From Notospermus geniculatus (lineage: Eukaryota > Nemertea > Pilidiophora > Heteronemertea > Lineidae), in assembly GCA_002633025.1 (NCBI GenBank), contig NMRB01001179.1, positions 135,146 to 199,145 of the forward strand: a stretch of 64,000 nucleotides of DNA, written 5' to 3'. Numbering within the stretch: the stretch's first letter is position 1; the number at the start of each line of letters is the position of its first letter. Shown here one piece after another: positions 23,696 through 34,422 of the stretch. The translations under genes were made by a program, and so were the position numbers. A model generated the notes under the pieces. That model ran no database searches and had not been told where the DNA came from. It worked only from the letters and a program-made list of their open reading frames with translations.

Positions 23696-24321
23696 AGTCA
23701 ACTCGGCTGAGAAAACTCTCACGCAGTGTTTCTGCCAGGAAATTTTTTAAGGGGAGGGATAGAGAGAAAATCTGACAGAATTCTAGGTCAAAAACACAAA
23801 TCCCCCTGTCCCCCTCTGGCGGAAACACTGCATCACGTGGTGAAGAAGTTGTGATACTCAACAAAGGACAGAGTAGAGACAACCAAAACATCCAACAAGG
23901 TCAACAACCTGCTACCTTTCAAACATTATCACAACTAACGAAGGAAGAATCCTGTGACCCCAGAGGGTTAGGGATCAACAACTTCACTAAGAATAAGCAA
24001 AGTATCGTGACATTAAACTACAGACAACTGTACTAGACCCTTGACAAACTTACGCTGAAACGCACCCAAGATTAGACACCTACAGCTCTGACTGACTCGC
24101 TTAATCAAATTTTCAAGAAGCCCGAACAACCTTCAATTAAATCAAATCAGTTTGTTGACGTGACTAGTACCAAATTGTCAGGCTCAATCATGGACGTTTT
24201 CAACCAATTTTCATGGAGGACGACTGAGTGTCCGCCAACCAGGACAAATATGACCAAGAAAAGCTGAATTATGACCAAAACAAGGTGCAATGGGGAAAAG
24301 CTGCGAACTAACGTCACGACG

Positions 24322-24636
24322 TGGCGCTGGGAGCGGTTGTACCAAAGTCTCTTTTTTCTAACGTTATTTCCATTTATTTCTGGCGTGAAAATAAACCATT
24401 TGTGTCGGTCGCCCGACAGTAAAACTTACATAATCGTGTAGCAGATGAAATTTTCTTTTAATCTCATTCCTTTTTTCTTAAAATGAAGAGATCCGATGGC
24501 GATAAAAGCAACATCTTTTGTGTCATTTTTCCTGTAGAAAAATGTACAGGTAATTTTTTCATGACGCAACGTCAACACCTAAGATGACGTCAATGACGTC
24601 GTTTCGGTACAACCGCTTGCAGCGCTGACTTCTCGG
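24322..24636. mobile_element. MITE with TIR GCGCTGGGAGCGGTTGTACC
   Basis: GCGCTGGGAGCGGTTGTACC near the left end is answered by GGTACAACCGCTTGCAGCGC at the right. Subterminal GTCACGACGT and TGACGTCAATGACGTC are also present. Confidence 0.65.
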
Positions 24637-24984
24637 GGTAAACCGCCGGGCGGGTTCCCCATCCCTTGAATTACATCAGTTATTTCAGACCAGATTGCAT
24701 TACGATGAGCAAAAGGGTCACAGATCGCCGCAAAGTGCCGGTAAGTGTCTTCCACGGTCTGTAACCTTTGTTTTGTAAAAAAACGTCCACCAAGCGCTGC
24801 CGTCTTGCAATCACATGACACAAATCATCAGACCTGATTTTATTACTTATGCCTCATCAGGCAATGTCAACTTTTTCTATAAGAGGCAATCAGCTGAATG
24901 TATAATGGGAGAGTCCCCGTATTCCAGAGTGACGCTTCGTAGGACGTTGCGACATTTCTGAACAAGTAGGTTGTAGTAGGATAT

Positions 24985-25106
24985 TAGGGAGGTTTCAGAA
25001 GCACCCGGTTAGGCCATACGACAACGTTTATCTATTGTTTGGGTATACCCACACAATAGATAAACGTCGTCGTAGGGCCTAACGGGGCGCTTCCGAAACC
25101 TCCCTA
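24985..25106. mobile_element. Near-perfect 122-bp hairpin, copy 1
   Basis: TAGGGAGGTTTCAGAAGC, TTAGGCCATACGACAACG and TTTATCTATTGTTTGGG are mirrored almost base for base on the right, with the loop around TATACCC. A second copy is at 44847-44968. Confidence 0.9.
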
Positions 25107-25109
25107 TTA

Positions 25110-25485
25110 GCGAGGTTTAGCACCTTTCCGACTCCGACTTCAACTACGAGAATTGCTGCCTGCTATGGACATCCTTGATAAAAACGATTTGATAGACGTT
25201 TTCAATTCGTCAAACACCATAAATTGAAGGCAGAAAAATTTGGCCTTATAAATCAGAAGTGTGGATAATAATGAATATATTGAATCCTAGTCATTACGGC
25301 TTGAAACACGACTAATTTGCGATTTATGTGCACTTCCGATTACGAGTCTAAATTATTCTGCCACAAAGTTATTATGGCATTTTACGGTTTGCAAACGTCT
25401 ATCAAATCGTTTTTATCAAGGATGTCTACAGCGGACTGCAATTCATTCTGGTTGTTGGAGTCGGAAAGGTGCTAAATCTCGTTAT
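25110..25485. mobile_element. Inverted-repeat element (CGAGGTTTAGCACCTTTCC)
   Basis: Ends CGAGGTTTAGCACCTTTCC and GGAAAGGTGCTAAATCTCG are inverse. AACGATTTGATAGACGTTT in the left arm matches AACGTCTATCAAATCGTTT in the right. The flanking CTGAACAAGTAGGTTGTAGT occurs on both sides (about 24959 and 25490). Confidence 0.75.
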
Positions 25486-25955
25486 TTCTGAACAAGTAGG
25501 TTGTAGTAGGACGTTGTGACACACCGAAACGAGTAGGTAGTACATGTACTTTTTCCTATTCAAAGCCCAAAATAGCTCAGGCAGAGGATAGGTCACTCTC
25601 AAACGCCCGTCAAACATATTTTTCTGTGAGAACATGACACGCCTGATGAGACTAATGGCCACCTTCGCCTCATCTTTGATCTTCTCTGGAGCACTCGTCA
25701 TTTCTCCCTACAGCACACGGCGGGATTAACACCAGTCAGTCGGTATTAATATCACGTTTTCTCCCTTTGGGATTTACTTCAGGATATTCCTCTAAGGTAG
25801 ATAAGATATGATGTACGTCAAACGTTAAATCCTATTCACATTCCTACTTCCGCCAGACACTGGACGAACTCAATGAGATGCATTAGGGTTACTAATGTAG
25901 CTCTGTTTTCAATGATGAGGCTACAAAAGTGACAAAATTCTGTGTTATGCTACAG

Positions 25956-26282
25956 TACCGCATTTTCGCGACTATAGGGCGCACCTGACTATAAGGCGCA
26001 CCCCCTAATTTCACCCTTAACCCTTGACGAAATCCATACATAAGACGCACCTCCCTATAAGACGCAGTCATCAGGTGAACACCAGCAATGTTATGCATCA
26101 AACTGACCTGGTTGTATGATTAATTAACTTGTTGTGACAAGCTAATTAGCTTGTTGTGACACTTCCTGATCAAATTTTCGGACTATCTGCAGATAAGGCG
26201 CACCCCCCTATAAGGCAAACCCCCAATTTTAGACACTTCTTCATGAAAAAAAGCCGCGCCTTATAGTCCGAAAAATACGGTA
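25956..26282 (-). mobile_element. MITE with CTATAAGGCGC ends, copy 2 (inverse)
   Basis: Starts ACCGCATTTTCGCGACTATA then GGGCGCACC and ends GCGCCTTATAGTCCG then AAAAATACGG. It is the reverse of the copy at 21840-22203, with the same CTTGTTGTGACA interior word. Confidence 0.8.
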
Positions 26283-26768
26283 GTCTACGCAGATCAGGCA
26301 CAGATTCAGGAGAGGCCCACCCGGCCCACCCCCCTATTTTTCGGTGACCAACGTTGGAAAAATTGACCTTTTTCAATGTGCAACAGAATTGCCTTGTAAT
26401 TTGTCCCTCAGATGCAGGGAAATCGCACCAACGGCCTTCTAGAGAGCCCCAGACCCTCGCCGTGGCTTCGCGACTTTGGCGCTCGCCTTCATCGGTCCGC
26501 TGGTGGCCTTCTTTGCCCCCTTTACCAGAATCCTTGATCCACCCCTGTCGACAACTGCTGACAGATTCCTATACGAAGACAAAGTACCAGGATACCTTTG
26601 AATCCACCCCGGGTCGCTCGCTTATCTATTTTTGGTCATATTGAATATCATCCCTGGCTCTTTTCACGTCCACTGCACAGGACAGTAAGCCATGGTGCCT
26701 TGTACCTTGTTCCTTTGCAAAGGCAAGTAAAAGATCCCTGGCCTCCTCTGTTCTTAATGACCCGTAAT

Positions 26769-26864
26769 TTAGAATGCTCCTCAACGTAAAGGAGTTCCTC
26801 AAGGCTACTGTTCTCAACAGAACAATAGCCATGAGGAACTCCTTTACATTGAGGAGCATTCTAA
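26769..26864. mobile_element. Near-perfect 96-bp palindrome
   Basis: TAGAATGCTCCTCAACGTAA, AGGAGTTCCTCA and GGCTACTGTTCT are mirrored by AGAACAATAGCC, TGAGGAACTCCT and TTACATTGAGGAGCATTCTA. Both strands show open frames, as expected for a palindrome. Confidence 0.85.
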
Positions 26865-27315
26865 AATACGGGCCAATATATACCAGGACCAATAATAATG
26901 CTATGGCTTTGGTCCTAATGGAAACATGCAAATACAATACAATACAAAGAACCAATATTGTTGGGTCAAAAATTTGACCGAGTCGCGAGAGTCCATGAAA
27001 GTGGTGTGGCACGACCCAGAGAAGCCAATCGCGATCGGTTTCTGGGCCTCTTACAATCAGTAATTAATAACCATCACTGTAAGTGGACAGGAAGCAATCT
27101 GTCACTTAAGCTCAATTACCCATCTCAAGGTAGTGATTGTCTGAAGTGACCGTCAGTGACCGAGGCAGATGAAAGGCTATAGACAACCAAAAGTCAGCCA
27201 AGGGAAAAATGAGGAACTGGCGAACCACGTGACAGCAGTGACATACAAGTCAGTGTTGACACAAGAGGTGCTCCCGTCACGGTCAGCTGATAAACCGATT
27301 GCGGAGCGACGTAAC

Positions 27316-27463
27316 AAGGGTGGATCCTGGATTTGGGAAAAGAAGGGGCGCCCTGTGCTAGAAACACTGAAATTTGCGCCCAATTCCAGAATTTCACGGT
27401 CTATTTTACAAATTTGTTGGCCAAAAGGGAGGCGCGCCCGGTGCGCCCCCTGATCCACGCCTG
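27316..27463 (+). mobile_element. MITE, family K, copy 2
   Basis: AAGGGTGGATCCTGGATTTG at the left and TGATCCACGCCTG at the right, with CTGTGCTAGAAACACTGAAA and CACGGTCTATTTTACAAATT inside. It is shorter than copy 1 through loss of a 30-bp interior block. Confidence 0.8.
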
Positions 27464-29319
27464 CGTAATGCCTCTCTGATATTAAAGGTCAGCATGACAT
27501 CATTTCATTGCGTCATTCACAAAGCGTGATGTCAAACTTGACGTTGCCCATCACTCTGTCATACGCTAGTGTCTCTCATGTCAACACTGATTTGCTGCCT
27601 TTTGAAAAAGTTCCGCCGGTTCCTCATTATTTAGAGATCTTACTGAAAGATAACCGAGTCAGGATTTACACATGAAACTACCACTATTGTCAGCAGATAA
27701 AGAAACATGTCAAGTTAGACTCAGCAAAGTTTTCATCTGATGTACCTTTGCCATTTCTCATCTCATTTCTTTTGTAACATTTCTTATCAAATTTCTTTTA
27801 TGTTTCACAATTTCATGCTTTGCATTTGTGGCAAATGTGGCAGAAAACACCGTTTCCTTTATTTTGCCCACAACCATCCTGTTCTAAGTTGATCCATTGC
27901 GCACCTTTGATGAACTACAACACATGGCAGCCAATTTGTCAATAAATGTAAATGAGCTCAGCAATGCTATTGTTAGTCACAAATGGAAGAGCGAGATCAG
28001 ACAAGCTCGGTAATCTCCGGCTTCAATATATCCTACATTCCCATTTAATTTACAGACACCAATCCATCAGCGACAATTCCCCATTGAAATATCAATGCTG
28101 CCACCTGGTATCATCATCACGAACTGAAAAGTTCAACCCACCACAAGTCATCGGGCAGACGACTAATGATGAGGACTCGTTTATACAAAACTTCTGTTCA
28201 AGTGTCACTCCTCTAAAAGCGCTCCCTGCCTTTTTTTCAGAACAGCTAAAGCATTTCTGTACGACAGAGGCCCTAACCTTGTCCTGTTTCAGTTCACCCT
28301 GCCGTTTTCTCAGCTTATTTCCCAAACCCTGCCCTTTCAAATTTCTGGAAGAAACACTAATCTCTATCTATCGTATACACAAATATTTCCGCGTATATAC
28401 AGAGGTACATGTATTATGAATATGCCAGACTTTTACAATATTCAGAAACTAGTGCATCAACCAGGCAATAACATCCACAAGTTTTATTTGATTACATGTA
28501 TCTGCAATCAGGAGAAAGTTATGAGTACTGGGTCATCAGGAATCAAGAAACTACGTGTATCTGAAAACGAATAGAGAATTGTGATGTTATGTACAGTTGG
28601 GAGAGAAATATTTAGTACAAATGAATGGAAGCACTGTTAGTTGTATTCTCAGGAAAAGTTTGATGTGATCATGTGATCATGTCTGTGGAATGCCCAGCCA
28701 AGCACATCATGGAGTCGATTCTGTCTTAATGCTCACATCCTAGCTTTGGTGGGGGCGTGGTGCTCTGAACCGGGAGACTTGGATTTTGGTGCTATGGACA
28801 AGCCACTGTTGTACAGGAAGTTTTACCAAGGAAATTAAAATGGAAGTGATATGCAATACAGATATGATACTACACGATATTTACGAAAGAAATAGCCAGA
28901 AAGACATCATTATGATCACCGACAGCATGTATCACAACAGAACAGATGGACTATTTTAATACGATATGAGGAATTATGTAATACTTTGGACAGAAATATT
29001 GTGTTGAAGAATGGCACGATGAGGAAAAACACTACGTGACAATATCACTATCAGCAAAAGGGGCTCCTCAATTGATGAAAACGAACAGCCCCTTTAAGGA
29101 TCAAATCAGGGAAGAGAATCCCAAACATTATTCAGCAAAACAATTGAACACCACATACATGTACTTTATCTTGCCCTGACAAATGTCCCAGTTGCTCCTA
29201 CCCTCGCTCCATCCAGGGAGTGCACTGTAGTCAAAGGTTAAAGTGGCCGTAGGCCTTGATATGCCACGACGGACATAACATTAAATGACCAACACTTAAA
29301 AAATGAAAATGTTTCTTAC
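27464..29319. other. Sequence downstream of the last CPSF1 exon, no exon found
   Basis: This should hold CPSF1 intron 12 or the next exon, but no open segment with flanking splice sites resembling the next conserved block of the protein (a VCDSILNIGP-like sequence) was seen on the minus strand. A 155-codon plus-strand open frame (27952-28419) is rich in Ser/Leu/Phe and matches nothing I know. Confidence 0.4.
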
Positions 29320-29414
29320 CTCAAATGAGTATGAAGACAACTGTGTTCCTGTCTTCTCCTCACTGCCGTACACTTCAAGTTCGTCCAGGTCATCGATGGC
29401 TGACACGTCTGATG
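29320..29414 (-). CDS. CPSF1: CPSF1 exon 12, last one found
   Basis: Acceptor cacttgcag. Reads [20 protein letters not shown] then [12 protein letters not shown]. Donor gtaaga, phase 0. The donor is good, so transcription must continue to exons that are not visible further left. Confidence 0.92.
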
Positions 29415-32400
29415 CTGCAAGTGAGAAATTGAAAGCACTGATGAATTTTCTTGTCAGCCAGACCTCATGAGTTTACTAAGTGAGTCAAATTTCTGGGGCA
29501 TTCCGATGTTAGTGCTTTGAAATGGTTCATAATCGTAAGTTGACAATGCACAGCTTGAACCGATCTTTGATTTTAAACTTACCCATCCAGTCGCCCATGT
29601 TATCCAACCTTGTTTTCTTCTTTGGGGGACCATCCTGAAGAGACAAAAGATTTTTTTTTTAAGTTAAAGTTTGGGTTTATAGTCTGATACCAACACCAGT
29701 AGAGGTGTCATCCGACTTTACACTTTAACCCCAGTCTATCCTGAAACCTTTCAGTAGAACTCAGATGAGCTGCTCATTCAGCACTACAATCTGAGCATTT
29801 CCGACCGGTACCCATTTATACACCTGGGTGGAGAGAGGCCAGTGAGGCAAAAAGACTTGCCCAAAGTCTCACGCCCAGTGGGATTCGAACCCGGGACCCT
29901 CTGACCGCTAGTCGGACACCCGAACCACTACACCACCGTGGCCCCGCAAGATCCAGTGTACAAGGCATCTTTGACTAGAACTATGGTACTTGACTATATG
30001 GCACAGTTGAAACATCGACATCTGGCACCTGTGAGTTACTGGGCAGGCGCAGATCCAATTAGGGGGCACGCCCCCTTTTGGCCAACAAATCTGTAAAATC
30101 GAACGTGAAATTCTTGAATTTGGAGCAAATCTTTGAAATTCACCGCAGATTTCAATGTCTAGTAGCACAGGGTGCCCCTCATTTCCCAAAACCTGGATCA
30201 GCCCCTGCTGGGCTGTTTCAGCATGAATAAACCAATGAACCCACCTGTGTCTTCCTTACAACAGCGCCTTCCAGATCAGGAAGGTTGACAGGTGGCGCAG
30301 TCTTCTCTGTATACTTCAAAAGAAGTGAATTTCCAAGTCTAGAGCCCAGGAAGAGATAGCCTTCATCACATTGACATATCTGAAAGACAATAGACCATGT
30401 TAGAGTCTGTACACTTTTGAAATCCCTGGTGCCAACACAGAAGCACCTGTAGCAGAGAACCCCAGAAAAGCTTAGAGTACCACTTATCATTAACAGCATC
30501 TCTGCTATACCTTTTCTGGGAAGGGATTTTATAGAGCAAACCAATGGTTAGTGGCAGTGTAAAGTGTTGGAGCAAGCTGTAAACCTGAATACTACTACAA
30601 AAGAACTCAAAAATTTTATATTCAACTGTTACATCAGCACCAGTTAAACTTTCAGCACAATATCTACAATACCTATTCTACTTACACAAGTAGTCAGCAC
30701 ACTGGCCGCAGCTTTGTCGAAGTTGAAATTCCTAACGCTTCTCATCCCATCAACCAGGAGGGTCAAGATGTACCTTATGGAGTAATCAATGAGGAAAGTA
30801 AGCTAAAGTGATGATGACTCAATCCAATTGTCAAAATTTATTCACGGAACAACTTGCAGGTCTAAAGCACAGAAGTACAGTCCCCCTCGCTATTACCAAC
30901 CCTTCGGGGTCTAAGAGTTAAGTTTGTACTAACGCGGAGTTCATAATAGCGATGATTTACATACATGTCATGCAAGTTTGGGAGCCAGACGTTGGGTTCG
31001 TAATATCCGAGAGTTCATAAAATCGAGGTTCGTAAGAGTGAGGGTGCACTGTACTGATAAATGTTTTGACAATACTTACAGTTCACCACCTTTCAAAGAC
31101 AGGCAAAGTGTATCATACCCCAGGAAACAAGCATGAGCTCCATCCAGAGATATCTTTGCTCCTTCTTGTGCTTCTACAGGTAAGAAAATATGGTGGAGTT
31201 ATTGAAAGTAAGTTCTTGAGACAAATGATGTACAGAAGTTGAAGCACGTGTACTTTATAAGGAATTAGGGTGGCAGAGTGGTTCAGCATCGGACGACGAG
31301 TCCCAGCCAAGTTGCCACTCTGTATTCTCAATAGGAGCTGTCAGTGAGTTGACCCAGTTGATCGCGCACCATCACGTGGATTTTCCCGTGTATTGGGCCG
31401 GTAGAACTTTGCTGCCATCTTTTGGCAATACGCGTGGCTGACTGCTCTACTGGCCTGAAAGGATCAAGTGATCCACTACATGAGCTGCTTCTTGAGTTCC
31501 CCAGAGATGTTTCTGGACAGACTGGGGTAATGATGTGAAATCCCTTTGACACTACTGAGTTACCAGTACAGTGGAAAGCGCTATATAGAAGCTTCATATC
31601 ATTATTACTCTTCATACTTACTGAGTGGAAAGGTTGTACTGACGTCAGCCAAACTGTTCAGTGACACTCCCATGGGTGGGAAACTCTGGTTGAGATACAG
31701 GCAAGAGTTGGAGGCAAAGATCAAGACACCTCCTGAAATAAGATCACGAATCAGTTCCTTATCAGCATAATGAGGTTATCACCATTTCTCCACGGAAAGA
31801 TGTCACTGTGACCGTATCAGGCCTTTTCATTGTCTTCAGGACATCATCTCCTTGGCAAAACAATGTGTGAGCATGAAGCCACAACGTCACGGTAGTGTGA
31901 TCGTTGACGTTCCTCACAACGTCACAGTGGAAAAGGTGATACGGTTGCAGCACATTTCAATGATAGAAAAAGAATGGCTACAACCCCAATCATACATTTA
32001 TGTTATAAGTTGTAGAGAGCACAAAATAACTAGACCACTTGCCCCTCCACAGGTGGGACAGACACCTCGACCAGCCAAAGGCTACAGCTTCAAGACATCT
32101 GGAGCAGTTACGATAAAGGTAGATGTTGCATATTTTTATACTTACCAATTGGTTTTGGCACAGCCTGTACTTGCAGACAATCGTATGGAAGATGACCAAG
32201 TGACCAGATAACAGGGTGTACCTTCTCTTGGATATTGAGGGAGATGGCAACTATGCTACAGGTATCTTGTCGAACAGCAATACGCCTGCAAAATGATAAG
32301 ATCATAAGCAATCACCAAAGAGTTTAAGATTAATGACACATACCTCCGATTCTTCGAGAGCCCATATTTGTGACCCGGCACGACAAAATGAGTCGGAATG

Positions 32401-34422
32401 CGTACATACACAATGTAAGAAGACCCAACAAGTTCAAGGTGACACCAACGGTTCGCTGATTTCAGGATTGTCTGCTCATTGTGAAATTTGACTTCGTCGA
32501 TTTCTGTGGTTGCTGTCTGATTCCACCTTCAGTCTTCTTCTGTGCGACTTCTGACTCATTTTGCTGTGCCGGGTCACATTTGTCCAACGCTGAAGCGGCA
32601 ACAGGGAACTTGCAGAGTCATCAACAGCATTTCCAAGAATAGATATAACTGAAAACTTACCCTGACCATGTCCTGAGGGGTTCACACAGGATAAGGAGAG
32701 TCGGCTCAAAGTACCCATGAAGGAATTGGAAGTCGATGATATTGGCAACCTTTTCGTCCAAGTGCTTTAGATCAATGGTGTAGGAGGCAAGGACAGGTGA
32801 CTTACTGCAAATGAAGAAAGTGGAATTTTTTTGTAAAGAGCACTTATAACATGTGGGATTTTTAGAGAACTGGAGTAAAATCAGGACATCTGTAAAATCC
32901 GCATTCACTTTTTCAGTGCCCAGATTTCTGGCTTTTTACCACATAAAATGCATTTGAGATTGTGGAGACATCTGGTGTTGGCTGCCGGAACTAAAATGAC
33001 CTAAAAATAGATCATACATGCACGATTTTGTTTCAGTAAATTATTTTTTATCTTCTTATAGGTGTTAGAGAAGAAAAATCATTTCATACCCTACTCCAAC
33101 TTTGCCATCATCATCAACAAACCCCTCTCGACGGAACGGTAGAACAACAAGGTGGCTACCATAAATCAACATAACGGCACAGCGGTTGTCGGGATCGACG
33201 CGAACTTGAGGGAGATTGACGTGCTGGCAATATCCTTTCTGTAAATAAGTCATACTTTGTCAGAATAATTTTAATTGTATGCTCTAATGCAGGATGATGG
33301 AAAACCTGTGGAAGTTCCAGATCATCTACCATTCCAGTCTTTTTTTGAGGAGCTGGATAGCCGAGTGGTTATCACATTCACTTAGCAAGCAGCAGGTCCG
33401 AGTTCGAATCCGGGCCATATGGGATAATATTCCTAGCTCTTCACCTCTGTACTTTTTGAGTCCAGATTCCATACATGTACATGTACTTACAACAAATTCC
33501 TCCTCAAAATAGTGAAGAGATGACGTCTTCAGATCGTGAGTGCCAGGATCATATTCAACAAGGGCAAGCTAAAATGGGGAAGGAAACATGATGTTTTCTT
33601 ACAGAATTTGAAAAGTCATCAAACTATGCTAGCACGTAGAATTACTCTTCCTTCTTACTGTTTAATGCATCTGTAGCCCACTTAGGCCTTGTTTCGATTC
33701 AAGGCAAATGGACAACTCATTGTCAAAGGGTTAAGTGGAAAGTTCTTTTCCATGGACACCACAGAACAAACCTTTGCATCCTTGAAGCTCATCAGAATAG
33801 CATCTCTTGATGTTCCTGCCAATCTGACTGACTGCATAGATGAAATATTTCCAAACAGGGAATATGTGCCCACGCATTCCAACTTGGATTTTTTGGCCTT
33901 CTCTGATGTTCCAGCTTCATTTTTCTTGACAGTTCCCTTCGAAAAAAATATATCTTGTCAATATACATGTATTTGTCCTAACCACATTTTTCTTAGTGCA
34001 TGAAGTGTGATGAGCATGAATGAATACAATATTGAAAATCAAAGCCTAAAGGAGGGTTTAAACGGTTCAACATCTGTTGAAAGGTGTTGAATGTTGAAAG
34101 CTGTTGAATGTTGTTGAAAGCTGTTGAACCGTCTAAACCCCCTTTCAACACGGTCTTTCAACAGCTTTCAACATGTTGCCAGAAATAGGAACATGAAGCT
34201 ATTTTGGCAACTTGTTGAATCATGTAACCCCCCTTAACAAGAATTCAAGGAAAACTCGTGAGATGGTGTTTCACTCACCTCTTTTTCAATGTTGAGTCGA
34301 TAGACAGACAGCTGTGTAGCCCCAGCAACAACCAAGTTTCTATCCTTAGTGGAATAAAAGTTGCAGTAGAGACTGTGCTCTATACCCGTTGGTGGGTGGA
34401 TCTGTTTGCAGATCCCGTACAT
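29320..34422 (-). CDS. CPSF1: CPSF1 (CPSF160), N-terminal 465 residues in 12 exons, incomplete
   Basis: Cleavage and polyadenylation specificity factor subunit 1 is the large beta-propeller scaffold of the nuclear complex that recognises the AAUAAA signal with WDR33 and CPSF4. Exons on the minus strand: 34422-34279, 33936-33772, 33568-33491, 33238-33090, 32804-32661, 32285-32146, 31732-31622, 31173-31080, 30773-30686, 30379-30245, 29634-29583 and 29414-29320. All joins have GT/AG sites and matching phase, with no stop, giving 1395 nt. Recognition rests on [20 protein letters not shown] at the start, [61 protein letters not shown] and [14 protein letters not shown] in family order. The family is about 1400 residues, so some 950 C-terminal residues are missing. 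The ATG follows CCACAGCT, and an acceptor-like TTTTTTCAG lies upstream, so the 5' UTR may be spliced. Confidence 0.95.
29583..29634 (-). CDS. CPSF1: CPSF1 exon 11 (short, nuclear-localisation-like)
   Basis: Acceptor gtctcttcag. Reads [17 protein letters not shown] with a basic PPKKKTR run corresponding to the PSKKKR segment of the vertebrate protein. Donor gtaagt, phase 1. Confidence 0.9.
29660..29945 (-). mobile_element. tRNA-derived SINE, copy 2
   Basis: Same layout as 16572-16862: GGTGGTGTAGTGGTTCGG, GGGTTCGAATCCC, CTTTGGGCAAGT, GGTACCGGTCGGAAATGC, CTGAAAGGTTTCAGG, then an AAACTTTAACTT tail with poly-A. It lies in CPSF1 intron 10 in the gene's sense orientation. Confidence 0.9.
30045..30207 (-). 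mobile_element. MITE, family K, copy 3
   Basis: Inverse orientation: AGGCGCAGATCCAATTAG at the left and ACCTGGATCAGCCCCTG at the right, with the CCAACAAATCTGTAAAATCG interior. In CPSF1 intron 10 next to the SINE. Confidence 0.82.
30245..30379 (-). CDS. CPSF1: CPSF1 exon 10
   Basis: Acceptor tctttcag. Reads [20 protein letters not shown] then LKYTEK and a variable linker to VVRKTQ. Donor gtgggt, phase 0. Confidence 0.93.
30686..30773 (-). CDS. CPSF1: CPSF1 exon 9
   Basis: Acceptor ctccataag. Reads [20 protein letters not shown] then AAASVLTTC. Donor gtaagt, phase 0 out. Confidence 0.92.
30878..31053. mobile_element. MITE ending ACAGTCCCCCTCGCT / AGTGAGGGTGCACTGT
   Basis: ACAGTCCCCCTCGCTATTAC and TAAGAGTGAGGGTGCACTGT are imperfect inverses. 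CGCGGAGTTCATAATAGCGA and GAGAGTTCATAAAATCGAGG repeat inside. In CPSF1 intron 8. Confidence 0.6.
31080..31173 (-). CDS. CPSF1: CPSF1 exon 8
   Basis: Acceptor ttacctgtag. Reads [20 protein letters not shown] then [10 protein letters not shown]. Donor gtaagt, phase 2 out. Confidence 0.92.
31332..31449 (-). mobile_element. Hairpin MITE, family N, truncated copy
   Basis: AGGAGCTGTCAGTGAGTTGA at the left and GGCTGACTGCTC at the right, with TTGCTGCCATCTTTTGGCAA inside. About 50 bp of the family interior is missing. In CPSF1 intron 7. Confidence 0.7.
31622..31732 (-). CDS. CPSF1: CPSF1 exon 7
   Basis: Acceptor ttatttcag. Reads [20 protein letters not shown] then [17 protein letters not shown]. Donor gtaagt, phase 1 out. 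Confidence 0.92.
31774..31990. mobile_element. MITE, family M, copy 1
   Basis: Shares CTCCACGGAAAGATGTC, GACCGTATCAGGCCTTTTCA, TGAAGCCACAACGTCACGG and AACGTCACAGTGGAAAAG with 53309-53525. GACCGTATC and GATACGGTTG form partial inverted arms. It lies in CPSF1 intron 6. Confidence 0.75.
32146..32285 (-). CDS. CPSF1: CPSF1 exon 6
   Basis: Acceptor cattttgcag. Reads [20 protein letters not shown] then [16 protein letters not shown] and AVPKPIG. Donor gtaagt, phase 1 out. Confidence 0.93.
32661..32804 (-). CDS. CPSF1: CPSF1 exon 5
   Basis: Acceptor atttgcag. Reads [20 protein letters not shown] then [20 protein letters not shown]. Donor gtaagt, phase 2 in and phase 2 out. Confidence 0.93.
33090..33238 (-). 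CDS. CPSF1: CPSF1 exon 4 (residues 130-178 plus 2 nt)
   Basis: Acceptor atttacag. Contains [19 protein letters not shown] and [11 protein letters not shown], then an Asp-rich loop VDDDGKVG. Donor gtatga leaves phase 2. Confidence 0.92.
33343..33416 (+). mobile_element. tRNA-like fragment (SINE head), not a tRNA gene
   Basis: GATAGCCGAGTGGTT fits an A box and GAGTTCGAATCCGG a B box at about tRNA spacing, but the 5' and 3' acceptor strands do not pair and the T stem is broken. It lies in CPSF1 intron 3, antisense to the gene. Confidence 0.5.
33491..33568 (-). CDS. CPSF1: CPSF1 exon 3 (residues 104-129)
   Basis: Encodes [26 protein letters not shown] between a ccattttag acceptor and a gtaagt donor, phase 0. 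[11 protein letters not shown] is strongly conserved in the family. Confidence 0.92.
33772..33936 (-). CDS. CPSF1: CPSF1 exon 2 (residues 49-103)
   Basis: Acceptor tttttcgaag. Starts with a Lys/Glu-rich linker ([20 protein letters not shown]), then [17 protein letters not shown] and [10 protein letters not shown]. Donor gtttgt, phase 0. Confidence 0.92.
34055..34236. mobile_element. Hairpin MITE rich in GTTGAA words
   Basis: AAAGGAGGGTTTAAACGG and its near-inverse at the right, ATGTAACCCCCCTT, bound repeated GTTGAATGTTGTTGAAAGC and TTTCAACAGCTTTCAACA. In CPSF1 intron 1, immediately 3' of exon 1 in the transcript. Confidence 0.6.
34279..34422 (-). CDS. CPSF1: CPSF1 coding exon 1 (residues 1-48)
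   Basis: ATG at 34422-34420. Reads [20 protein letters not shown] then [14 protein letters not shown] and ends NIEKE at a GAG/gtgagt donor, phase 0. The start coincides with that of the known family. Confidence 0.93.

Noticed and set aside
24579-24821. 80-codon minus-strand open frame starting MSCDCKTAALGGRFF
   Set aside because: Part of it lies inside the MITE at 24322-24636 and the rest matches no family I know; probably chance.
27952-28419. 155-codon plus-strand open frame downstream of CPSF1
   Set aside because: No family resemblance, no splice context, and Ser/Leu/Phe-rich composition as expected from noncoding AT-rich DNA.
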